Assembly: GCA_024449915.1 (NCBI GenBank)
Contig: JAMZAV010000629.1
Span: forward strand, 124,001 to 188,000
DNA length: 64,000 nucleotides
Direction of reading: 5' to 3'
From: Sweltsa coloradensis
Taxonomy: Eukaryota > Arthropoda > Insecta > Plecoptera > Chloroperlidae
Made by a program: the position numbers and the translations under genes. Each line of letters begins with the position of its first letter. Positions within the stretch are counted from its first letter, which is position 1. Below the pieces are notes generated by a model. It was not told the DNA's origin. It searched no databases and worked only from the letters and a program-made list of their open reading frames with translations. Positions 34,450-44,999 of this stretch are shown here, piece after piece.

Positions 34450-36350
34450 TCCAGGTTAAACCGAAGACTGTCACAGCTAGCAAGAATAATTGAAAATCTG
34501 CAAATGTAGCGGAACACAAAACCAAAATTAGCACTTAAAAATTAAAATAAATAAGTTGATTTGAATTTATTAAGATTTGGTTAAAAAAAAGTAAAAATAA
34601 GTTATTTTGAATGGCGAAATTATTACAATTATAAGACATGGGTCCATCCATGCTTGACACTGTACAACGTTTAATATCAAAGAATTATATCTAGATGTGC
34701 CAGATTGGAAATATTTGCCAAGTGTCAAATACGCACAGTGTATAAAATTAATAAATCGCGTAGGTTCTATACTCAATGATTGTACACAATTTATTTCAGT
34801 ACCACCAAAAAAATAGTTTATTTGATACATTTACTATTTGTCTTTCAAATTCAAAAGCATTCTCGTGGCCTAGTTGTTCATTAAGAAAATCGAAGCTTTT
34901 TTCCATATTATATTGAAGTTTGATTTGATTTTTCTGTTTTATTCGTTAAAATTTTATTTAATTTGATGATATTAAGTGACACAAGCCCGGCTTTCTTGCC
35001 AAGACTTGCATACCCACTTTCAAGATTTAACAATGATTGTTTCTAAAAAAAAGTGTGTACTTTGGACCGAGTAACAATCTCCGAATAAATATAACCCTCG
35101 TATGATTGTCTTACACTTTATCAACCACCAATCAAAACATTTGGGTTTTGATAAACGTAATAGTCAATTTGTTATATTCCAAATAAATATCATATGTTGA
35201 TGAATAGTTCGTCCGTAAAATAATGCTGCCTTACTCAATGATGGCGAATTATTTCAAACTACGTCACAACATAATATAATACTTAAGTACGTAAATAAAC
35301 AATTAGAGATTGGATTGCGCCAGTCATGTCCTGTGTGCAAGTCACCGTCATATTACGACATCAGTGTAATTAGCATTAGCCACGCTCTTAACGGTCAATT
35401 GGGCACTTTGTTTACCTACTTAATAATATTATACGTTTCTTGTGCGCGAAATTAGGAGGTATGGTTTAAATAGCTAATGTTGTGGTCACGACCAAAGAAT
35501 GTTAAAAGTTGTAAAAATAATGTGACCCAGTAGTTGGACGTTGAAAAAATTATTCAATTTTGGACTGATTTTTTTTGTCGAATCACTAAGTGCAAAGTGT
35601 TGTTTGGGGGTAATGTCGTGGCTATATACAAAGTCTACACTGGTTCAAGTTGAAATTTATCTGGAGTGGCTATCTGCTCAATCGAGGCAAAAATAGACAA
35701 TTTCCTTCATTCAGTTGTGTCTTCTAAGTTCTAAAGCCTACAGGTGATTCAACCATATAGGGCCCACAACCAAACGAAGCGACGAAAACTTGAGCAAACA
35801 TTTCTTGCTTCTATTCCAGATATAAATTATAGCAAGTAGTCATAAATAGCAAAATTGGCAAACATGAAAAGGCTAGTCTATTAAACAAACCCCAAGTTAC
35901 AGCATATATAACAATCTTAAATAGGACTAAGGTCCCGCCTGTCTTGGAGTAAATGGTCTTGTTAAATATTTATTTTGAAGAAATAAATTCGTACGAACTC
36001 TAATTGTTGATATCATTTAGCTTGCCGTGCAGCACATACATCAAAATGCACACGCGTTAATCCATAACCTCACCTCAGATCTAAATTGGTCTAGCTTTAT
36101 TTTGGTGAATGGTCTTTAACTAATACGTGCAGATGAAATTGCTCTTCTGAACATTAACACGTCTCGCAGTTGCTACCAACTCAGAAAATGTGGAACTTGA
36201 TAGAAAAAGGTTACCTTATAATGCTTACTTATAACAGTAGGCCCTGTAGATGTAGGCCTCTACTACTGTAGGGTTAAATAATAATAATATAGTGATGACT
36301 TGTTTGCAAGCGCAAAATGTGGCACAGGGCGTGTAATCTTAGTCAAGTCA
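34450..36350. other. Gene-free stretch
   Basis: AT-rich, no coding signal and no clear repeat boundary. Confidence 0.4.
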
Positions 36351-36362
36351 TTAGCTTTGACT

Positions 36363-36390
36363 CTGAGGAAGTAGAGAATTATCTCCGAAA
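36363..36390 (+). ncRNA. Hammerhead-like core
   Basis: CTGAGGA, then a short GAGA..TCTC stem, then CGAAAT. Same pattern as at 16558 and likely part of a retroelement terminus. The pairing is short, so activity is uncertain. Confidence 0.25.
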
Positions 36391-37380
36391 TGTAGGCGTA
36401 CGTTCATGACCTGCATAACTATGAGCTTCATATGACTGTTATTGTGTAATTAGGAAGCGAAGTTCCCCTGTGTACGTCAATTTCCGTACGTCCATCTGAC
36501 AATTAAAAATATTATGATCTATTATTTTGTGGCATCATAACAATATTCCTCACGTGCAATTTAATGTACCTACTCACATCTACAATACAATATATTATTA
36601 CAAACTACTTTTAAAATTACATTAAGATGACTATGAACTAAATGCAAATGTATGTGTGTGGTGTAAGACGTATATTTGAGTGAATGATTGTGTGAGTGTG
36701 TACAGTGTGAATATAAATTTTGTAAATGACTGAAGACATTAGAGAAGTTTTTATCAGTTATTTGTTTAATTTCTATATTGGAAGCGATGAATATTAGCAT
36801 TGTGCATTGTGCAAATCTAAATTAAATCTATTCGATGGCAAAATAATTTTTTAAGTAGACTTCACCTTATCAAACTGGAGTACTTGTGTACATGAACATG
36901 AAAATGAAATTGTGAAATAGACCAGTCAGTTTTAAACTATTTGGATTGGAAGACTTAAATGGTTAATATTATAGTCGTGAATTTTAACTTCAGGGCAAAC
37001 TACTAAAAAAGGTATACACACAAGTGAAAAGAGAAATATGTCATTCGGAATTCACTCTTATGCCCACGAGCAAGTGTGAAAAAGATGATAATTGGAGAAA
37101 TGTACACTCTGTGAAACTCATTTAAATAATCTGGTTCAAGTAGGTTTAAACTGATGATTGGTTATACACTTAAAAGTAAAACCACCAACTCTGTCAATTG
37201 TCCGAGTGCGAATCGATTCGTTCGTGAAAGTTCTCGTCGAGTGCAGTAGTAACGATAGGCCAACCCTACATGACAGTGGTCGTCTCGAGGATGAAAGTGT
37301 ACTTCTCGTAAACGATTGCACGTCCCCAGGCCTGGATGAGCTAGATGCAGATACGACGGTCATTGTTTGCGTTTGTTACT

Positions 37381-37460
37381 CCTAATGGTCGCTATTACAC
37401 CTGGCGAGTGCCATTCGGCCTGAGGAGCGCTCCAATTAAGACGCGGCGCTCGCCAGGTGG
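37381..37460 (+). mobile_element. Tiny RT-like fragment and 11-bp inverted repeat
   Basis: One plus frame reads NGRYYTWRVPFGLRSAP, which resembles RT motif 3 of DIRS/Ty3-type elements (PFGL..AP). CACCTGGCGAG (37398-37408) is exactly inverted at 37449-37459. A CTAATGA..GAAAC motif follows at 37476-37513. Too short to classify. Confidence 0.3.
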
Positions 37461-38894
37461 CCAAACCTCACTCATCTAATGAGATCTGCACACAACAGGC
37501 GAAACATATGTCGTGGGTTACTTTGAATGACACGAAGCGAGTAAGATTATTACGACTTAAATACAACTTTTAAAAATAATAAGTTTTGTTGAAATAAAAT
37601 TTAATTGTGATACAAAATTGGATTATGATTATTATTTGTTATCGGATACTTTTCAACGGTAAATTTTGATTATTTTGATCTGAGTAATGTTGCAAGTTAT
37701 GTTAGTTTGTTTGAATGTTAATAAATGGTTTTAGGGCCTATTGTGTTTTATTGTTTCGTCAATGATATATTTTGGTCGAAAAAAACTCCAGTGCTTATTA
37801 TTAATTTCAATTACGTATAATTTTATATGTATTTTAATTATTTTTAGAGAAAGTTATCACATACAACTGTGTTTAAGGGCTATGCTCGTTGTGATGATAT
37901 TCCTAATGAATATGATTGTGTAATCATTGAATAATAATAATTATAATAAACTTACTAATCTTATGAGCTTTACTACTGCAGTGAATACTATCGCAGTTTC
38001 AGCCTAAAAACACCATATAACCTAGTTAGTCACCTGCTGAAGAGGGTCACACCGGGTAAATCTGATGAGTACCCTTCAGCGGGCAACCCCCTTTTCCCCC
38101 CCCCCCCCCAAAAAAAAATGTTACTAACGTTTGATAATAACTTAACGCTTTGCTCCCTGTTGAGTTCAATAACTATTATCCAACAAAACCCTCAGGCCAA
38201 ACAGTATTGCAGATAGGCCTACTAATAATACATCTAAATCTCAAACAACCAGCTACTTCACCGAACTCAAATCAAGGCGCTATAAAGAATGGTATCTTAA
38301 GTACTGACTGGACATAAACATACGAATTATTATAATTCATGTGATTATAGTTATTTATCTGGTTAACCTAACTTGGCCGCTTTACCTTATTTTCTTCCCA
38401 TTCACTCGTTTCTTCGGGTAAACTTGTTCGTTGGTTGCAACATAAGATAATAAGAAGGATGGACTCTCAGTTATGCCGCCTAATATAAAGATGATGGGTG
38501 TTTAATCGCCGTGGTCTTTCTTTCCTGTGTTTCTTATGGGATAAGTACTTCAGACTCGCCAGATTTTATTAAGTGTCGGCAGTCTCAATGTGCTGGCATA
38601 CTCACAGGCGTACCATATGACTAGAGATTGAGAGAAAAGAAGAAAGAGGAGAAAAAATGAAAAAATGCAGAGTAAAAATCTAGGAAGTAAAGCTTTGAAT
38701 AATCCTGAAAATAAAAATGTTAGCCGGGAACAAAATCGCAAATTCAAAATCTTAGCCGGCAAAGAGAACAGCAAAAACTGGCATCGATAATTATTTTGTA
38801 ATACTCAAGACGAATAACAAAATCTTCAAAAACTTGTAGCGTGTAGAATAATAATTAAAACTGATATTATTTACTACAATTCAGAAATTTAAAA

Positions 38895-38990
38895 AAAAAG
38901 GTCCGCCCCAACCGGGAATCGAACCACGGATCTCCCGCATTCCAGACAGGCGTTTAACCACTAGACCATCAGGACGGGTACATTCTAAGC
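38895..38990 (-). repeat. tRNA-like sequence, probably a SINE head
   Basis: The reverse complement reads CCTGATGGTCTAGTGGTTAA, then an anticodon arm CCTGT-CTGGAAT-GCGGG (loop anticodon GGA), then B box GGTTCGATTCCCGG. The 5' and 3' ends do not pair as an acceptor stem, and a Ser(GGA) tRNA should have a long variable arm, which is missing. So it is a tRNA relic or SINE, not a working gene. Confidence 0.55.
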
Positions 38991-39532
38991 TCTGAATTGT
39001 AGTTGCATTATTCATCTGAATGGATGAAACAGTACTGCAACGAATATCTGCTGCCTTTGAACTGACCACCAAACATTATTATGTCATTACCTTAACATTA
39101 TTTCGCGTTTTTTTTTTAAAGTTACAAATTACTTCAAAGTCCCTAATGTATACGAAAACGTGTCGAAAATATATTATTAAATATTAAAATATTGTTCAGG
39201 AAAAATGTATAAATTTCTTTTAATTGTACACTTTACAAAACAACTTAGTTCATTTCACAGAAAAGAGGTGAAACGCTTATCTCTAAATTGCGCCAACATC
39301 CCAACACGCGCGAGTGCTATCAACTACATAACCCGGCACCTCCAACATGAAGGAGGATGCTGACTGTTTTTGGTGACCTGAGAGGTCATTAAAATTAAGC
39401 ACACAATTAATTGCACCAGAAATTTGTTTCGATAAAATAAATAAAACTATTTTTTTTAATTTCAAATATTAAGTCAACACATTTTTAGTACAGACATCGA
39501 ATTGACCATTGAAAACAAAGCGTCTACTTTTC

Positions 39533-39719
39533 AGGCCGTCCGCGGTGGCACATGTGATTAGGGCGCTGGTTCGAAGATTGGTGGCTCTACGATAACGTAG
39601 GTTCGAATCCCGCATGAGGCATGTTTTTAACTTCGTAATCTACTTTCATCGTCATCTATCACCACTCATCGTCTCGAATAGCCTTAGTGCATTAATAGAG
39701 ACGTTAAGCAACAAAAATA
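39533..39719 (+). repeat. tRNA-derived SINE, complete short copy
   Basis: Head ccgtccgcggtggcacatgt, GATTAGGGCGCTGG, B box GGTTCGAATCCCGC, then the tail CATCTATCACCACTCATCGT, CTCGAATAGCCTTAGTGCAT and GACGTTAAGCAACAAAAA. It joins the tRNA-like head of 22293-22400 with the tail of 2690-3028, which shows these pieces belong to one family. Confidence 0.75.
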
Positions 39720-39808
39720 ATCAACTTTTTAGAAACTTATTGATAGGTTACCAACTAACACATAGCATTGGAAACTAAATAATATTCTAAAAGTACCGGT
39801 ATATTTAA

Positions 39809-40210
39809 GTGCTGTATATCCGTGGTACTTTGACTTCCTCGACTGAAATCCTATACACGTCGAGGCAAATGATTTATAACGAAATGAACAGTAACATTCA
39901 CCTGACCACACATCAGCCCGAATCATTTAGACGATCAATGAAAAGTGTTCCCGATAACGAATGTGACTTTCCACTCTCACCTCGACCTGAAGAAGAGTGC
40001 GTAGCTGGCGGCGAAACCACAGAGAACCACGCACGTCGCCTGACGATGTGGATCAAGGGCGCCTCCGGTACGACAGGGACCATCATCATAGTCAGGCATA
40101 CACGCATGAGATTCTTTTTGGGGCAGTGCCTTACGCAGGAATTTATTTCGGGAGGAGCTTGGAAGAATGACAACCCCAAAATTACACCGCTTGCAAAAAA
40201 ACCTAGTTGA
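39809..40210 (+). other. Unassigned 133-codon ORF
   Basis: The longest ORF to the right of 15 kb. Its middle reads MKSVPDNECDFPLSPRPEEE and ENHARRLTMWIKGASGTTGT with coding-like codon choice. The last third runs into a hAT-like element end (40140-40279), so the frame as a whole cannot be one gene. The opposite strand has a donor CGAG|GTGAGA at 39981, so this block may instead be a minus-strand leader exon. No family recognised. Confidence 0.25.
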
Positions 40211-40279
40211 TTTGCAGAATATAATGTGAAAGCTGAGATTTCGGGGGGCAATCTCCCCGCCCCCTGGATACTCCACTGT
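40140..40279 (-). mobile_element. hAT-like miniature element end, reverse orientation
   Basis: Ends GGATACTCCACTG (reverse of CAGTGGAGTATCC at 6634), preceded by C/G-rich blocks and, in reverse, aaatctcagctttcacatt, which matches the aaaatcacagctttt of 29210. Confidence 0.55.
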
Positions 40280-40679
40280 TAGGGGGGGGGGGAATAAGAC
40301 AATATCATAGTCAAGTCCAAGCTAGGTTTTCCGCGCTACCTGATATAATCCCTTTCATTCTCAGCCACCGTCAATAAAAACCCTCATTATTGAATAATTA
40401 TAATAAAATCGATTTTGGAAGAAATCGAGCCGGTACATTCAGTTTGTGTTGACTGTAGTCTGGTATTCTGTACATCTGTTATCTGTGCTAGCCTTTGAAA
40501 ACTACTTATCAAATGTGCATCACATAAAATATGATATGAACAAGAAGCATAGTCACTATTGGCACGTTGCACAAGGCTATAACTTATTCATTCTAGGCAC
40601 GTGTTTTTTAAATCATAGAGATGGTATAATTTCTCCAAAATGAATTCAAATTAGCTGTAACCCAACCTGTCACATTGAG

Positions 40680-40831
40680 TAATTGTTCGCTCGTCGATGG
40701 TGTCGGCGCCTACAGAGTTGACTTGGTAGGCTCTAGATTTAATTTCCTCCCCCCCCCCCCCTACTAAAAATCAGTTCTGTGACTGAGTGGGTGGACTCTA
40801 AATAAGATTTTATTTATTTTATTTAACACTA
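40680..40831 (+). repeat. 5'-truncated copy of the Trp-type SINE
   Basis: Starts in the body (ttcgctcgtcgatggtgtcg), has a C run of 14 at 40749-40762, then CTACTAAAAATCAGTT, GACTGAGTGGGTGGACTCTA and a TTTATTTA tail. Matches the 3' third of 33613-34055 and 60123-60548. Confidence 0.75.
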
Positions 40832-41865
40832 CTCCCTGCGATAAAATTGTTTCACGTTTTAGTCTTCGTAACGAGATAATCGTGCAGCACTATACAATAC
40901 CTAGGTTAGGTGCACCATGGTGAGGCAATTAACAAACCCAAAAACTAGATTGTACGCCCAGCTTATACCATTGAGTACATAACTTGGGTATATTGAGTAC
41001 ATATTGAGTAAAACATAGTGTTAAATAATTGCTGATTATTAATAATATTTTAGTTCATGATATATTTCCTGTTATCTTCAACAGCCTCTTTCATCCAATC
41101 AACTTTCGTGCATTTTCACACATCGGATCGAGGTCGATGCATTCACGACATGAATGAATGTTTTATGTTTTATGGAGTGAATTCACTTCTATGTTCGGGG
41201 ATTGTAAACCACTCTACGGGTCAGTTTATCTTGTTGGTTTACGATCGACTCTGGACCTGGGGATAAGAAATCAATTCTATGCTTCAGGTCATCGTCAGGC
41301 TTATCACGACATTGAAACCAGCGCAGGAGAAAGGACCACGCGATGATGTTAAATGCACGTGTCGTGAGACGTCGTTAATACCGAGATGTAGACCACTCTT
41401 GTTCATATTAAACAAGTATTAATTACATTCATACTTTCCTTCTTAACCCGCCCCCCATCGCATATACAATAATAAGAAGAATATCAGGCAATATATCCGA
41501 CAATGAAGTCGGGTATAGGGGTTGGAGGATCCCACCAAACTCTTGGGTCCCCAAGGGGTCTATTTACTATGCGACAGCGACAACGACAGCGAGATTGACA
41601 TTTTGAGTTAGAAGCTATACAAGCGTATAAGCTGTGTATTGGCAAAAATTACACATTTAACATTTTTAATACCGTCTGACAATGTTTCCTTTAAGTGATA
41701 AAAAACTACATACATCAAATGTAAGTAATTACTATTTAATTTTGTGTGATGAAAATTTGAAGTGGCGGTTCTCACTTGCTCTTCTCATTTTTGTCGTTTC
41801 GGTCGACTAAAGCTATTATCGCTTGTCGCTGTCACTTTTAGTACTTATATCGAAGTCTGCTATAG

Positions 41866-41995
41866 CCATGCCTGATGCTTCACCCATATTTTCTCGTTAT
41901 TCTTCTTTCACTTCTTCACTTTCTTTCTCAGATCTTCTCATCAGTTCTTGCCATGTTCTCCTCTCGTTCCCACCAGTTTTCCCTGTTGAACTCTA
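41866..41995 (-). mobile_element. LINE 3' end fragment
   Basis: gccatgcctgatgcttcacc, cttcttcactttctttctca and gttttccctgttgaactc match 33247-33375 with small changes. See that entry for the coding assignment. Confidence 0.5.
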
Positions 41996-42096
41996 TTTTT
42001 ATCGAACATAATTATATTTCGATATTTTTTCTTGATTTCAAGAACAGAATCAATATACTAATCGATATCTCCTCACTACACGATATGGTTGCTCAC

Positions 42097-42231
42097 CTCT
42101 GAGGAATCCCCCCGCGTCAGAGGCGAGGTATGACGAGCTCTGGTCGTGATAACCTGTGAGGTCCGGCCACGCTTCTCACGCCACTACTTTCTCACAGGCC
42201 GGATGCGGATACAGAATATGCTGGGTGATCT
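42097..42231 (-). other. Candidate minus-strand exon, 135 bp
   Basis: The acceptor side is a long CT-rich tract ending cactgtcag at 42232. The donor is CTCAGAG|GTGAGC at 42097/42096. Both are strong. The best frame reads ITQHILYPHPACEKVVA, a TGA, then EAWPDLTGYHDQSSSYLASD and AGGFLRG. With that stop the exon is either noncoding (alternative leader, with the CT/GA tract as a GAGA-type promoter) or a coding exon with a nonsense change or a later acceptor. Not recognised. Confidence 0.35.
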
Positions 42232-42264
42232 CTGACAGTGACGGGAGAGGAGAGGAGAGAGGAG

Positions 42265-42330
42265 CTTTACCGACACATAGACCACGTGAGTTCGATTCCC
42301 GCCACTTAAAAAGAGTTTCCAAAGATTTCT
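42265..42330 (+). repeat. tRNA-like SINE fragment
   Basis: B-box-like GAGTTCGATTCCCGCCACTT followed by aaaaagagttt, as in the SINE heads here. The A-box part is missing or diverged. Confidence 0.35.
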
Positions 42331-42339
42331 AAGGTATGT

Positions 42340-44245
42340 TCATCAAACAACTAGTGGAGACATCACACACACACTCACAAACCATGTTCTAACTACATCC
42401 TTTAAAATATATATATATTGCCTAGCCCTAAACAGAGAGACAGAACATAACTATCATTTTTAGTCGAAATCTCATTTGATGTCATTTTTATTACACAAAT
42501 ACTGCCACAGTGATACATTTTTTTCTGCCATTATTCCTTCATTGAAATTTTTCTTTGAGCTAATCAGTCAACTACCAACGCAAAATTAGTGTACATAAAT
42601 TTCTGAAAGTGGTTAAAATGCGATTTCCCGTTCGTTTTAGTAAACGACTCTTCTTATTTTACTATGATACACGTTTTAAATTATAATTATTTTAGCCAGC
42701 ATTTACTCACGACTTGTCTGCAATGTGAGCAATGTGCGTACGCGTTGTAAGAAATCATCTGCTAATCCCCTGCGATGTTTAACTAAATTTCTTCTAAAAC
42801 GTTAAAATAATAACAAAAATACGGAGAAAATCCATCTTAAACAAATACCTTTAAAAAATACAATAATATGAAGTGTTTTCAGTACATTAACCTTTTCCTG
42901 CAATGAGACGATTAGTATCCGTTCTTGTAGTGAAAACCGAATAGTTTTGTTGTGACAATCTTTGTCGGCCTGAAGACCTGAAGACCTAGCTCACGCGACC
43001 GACGAGTATGACACATCACACACCACCATGTGGCATGCGCCCTAGGCTCCCTCACGGGAAGAGGAAACTGCTGTAGTAATTATCAGTAGGATCACTGTAA
43101 TAAAGAGCGGGGCTGGTGTTACCGACCGAGCCCGCGAGGCCGGACTAGGTGGTGACTCAGATCGCCGTGGGCAGGTTAAGCGAGGAAGATGACTGTGAGT
43201 CACTTTAATAACTAGACGAAGAGTGGCGTAATTAATAATAGGGTTAGTTTAAGTGGTTGGTATTATAATCACCAGCTGTAATCATATAGAATTGCGGTGT
43301 TTTATAATAACATAACGGAATGTTTGTCAAGTCTTTCTTTTAAAAAATGTTATAGAGGTTTGATTGATATGTTATTTTCAACGTGATGCCTAAAGCCTAA
43401 ACGAAAACAATGCTCAATAGCTAATCATATTGAAGGCAAGTGAAAAATGTATTTTAAAAGAACACCCACATCATCAGCCATCAAAATCGTATACTTTTTG
43501 CGAAATTTGGCCTGCAATTTATCATAAAAGTCACCATCAAAAGATGTGTATTGTAGTATCCTAGATCACAATAAAAGGGGCGTGGGACAAGAAATAAATG
43601 CAAACTCGTTTCGGACTTCTTAGGATACAAAAAATTTACATTCTTGCTAGTAAATTAAAGTGTAATTTAAATAATGTGAATACTTTTGAAAACATCTTTT
43701 AGTGACTGTATCCACAAACACTTCAACAGGAAGAGGTATTGCAGACGAAAAATATAGTGAAATAATATATAGATAAATATCCTTTCTATAACCTAACCAT
43801 AAAATACACAATTGGGGTGACGTTAAAAAATAATATCTTGTGTTGACATGTTTTACATAACCTGTGTACATAATATCACATTGAATTAAAGTGACGATTT
43901 GTAGCACATATTCTTGGCACCCGCTAGAGTAGACAAAGCCCATATAACTTTTTACTTCTAAAATATATAATAAACTGTTGGTCACATACTTTTTTGTCAC
44001 TCAAATTATTACTTGCTATTCATACCAATAATTTATTTACTCTGAAAAACTATAGCCTATGGTATATACCACACGCATTACCAGTCACACAATTTATAAA
44101 CATGATAGGGGGTCCTCCAATCATCATTGTGTCGTTCTAATGTATTTAGATTGTCCGCCCTGATGATGTCTTACTCTTAGGTGACTCATCTAAGATTCAC
44201 AAAAACTGGTCAGAACTATGTTTACACGGACAGGTCGACCAGGAA
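42340..44245. other. Mostly gene-free; small GC-rich island at 43020-43210
   Basis: The island contains a TGACTCA AP-1-type site near 43156 and a plus-strand donor-like ATGACT|GTGAGT near 43195. No long ORF there. The remainder is AT-rich. The minus-strand 117-codon ORF at 43647-44000 is hydrophobic and AT-driven, and I see no family in it. Confidence 0.35.
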
Positions 44246-44251
44246 AACAGG

Positions 44252-44995
44252 CTCAAATCTATTTATACCTTCTAATCTCGGTTGGTGAAGATTCGGGGCC
44301 CGGTGAGATCAACGCACGAACAAGCGCGCTCGAATCTATTTACACCTAGTCTCGGTGGGTGAAGATTCGGGGCCCGGTGAGATCAACGCACGAACAAGCG
44401 CGCTCGAATCTATTTACACCTTCTAGTCTCGGTGGGTGAAGATTCGGGGCCCGGTGAGATCAACGCACGAACAAGCGCGCTCGAATCTATTTACACCTAG
44501 TCTCGGTGGGTGAAGATTCGGGGCCCGGTGAGATCAACGCACGAACAAGCGCGCTCGAATCTATTTACACCTAGTCTCGGTGGGTGAAGATTCGGGGCCC
44601 GGTGAGATCAACGCACGAACAAGCGCGCTCGAATCTATTTACACCTAGTCTCGGTGGGTGAAGATTCGGGGCCCGGTGAGATCAACGCACGAACAAGCGC
44701 GCTCGAATCTATTTACACCTAGTCTCGGTGGGTGAAGATTCGGGGCCCGGTGAGATCAACGCACGAACAAGCGCGCTCGAATCTATTTACACCTAGTCTC
44801 GGTGGGTGAAGATTCGGGGCCCGGTGAGATCAACGCACGAACAAGCGCGCTCGAATCTATTTACACCTAGTCTCGGTGGGTGAAGATTCGGGGCTCGGTG
44901 AGATCAACGCACGAACAAGCGCGCTCGAATCTATTTACACCTAGTCTCGGTGGGTGAAGATTCGGGGCCCGGTGAGATCAACGCACGAACAAGCG
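44252..44995. repeat. Ten-copy 74-bp GC-rich minisatellite
   Basis: Units start at tctcggtgggtgaagattcg: 44276, 44350, 44427, 44501, 44575, 44649, 44723, 44797, 44871 and 44945. The spacing is 74 except one of 77 (an extra ttc). Copies are almost identical: the first differs most, and the ninth has ggggctcgg for ggggcccgg. The unit length is not a multiple of three and no ORF persists. Such homogeneity means recent expansion or gene-conversion-like turnover. Confidence 0.96.
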
Positions 44996-44999
44996 GGCA

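Noticed and set aside
38895..38990. Functional tRNA gene
   Set aside because: The acceptor stem does not pair and the long variable arm expected for the GGA anticodon is missing.
39809..40210. Intact 133-codon gene
   Set aside because: Its last third is the end of a DNA element also found at 6634, so the frame is at least partly accidental.
42097..42231. Selenocysteine recoding of the TGA
   Set aside because: No SECIS-like element was sought successfully nearby, and a leader exon or a later acceptor explains the stop more simply.
44252..44995. CRISPR-like array
   Set aside because: The whole 74-bp unit is repeated, with no variable spacers. It is a minisatellite.
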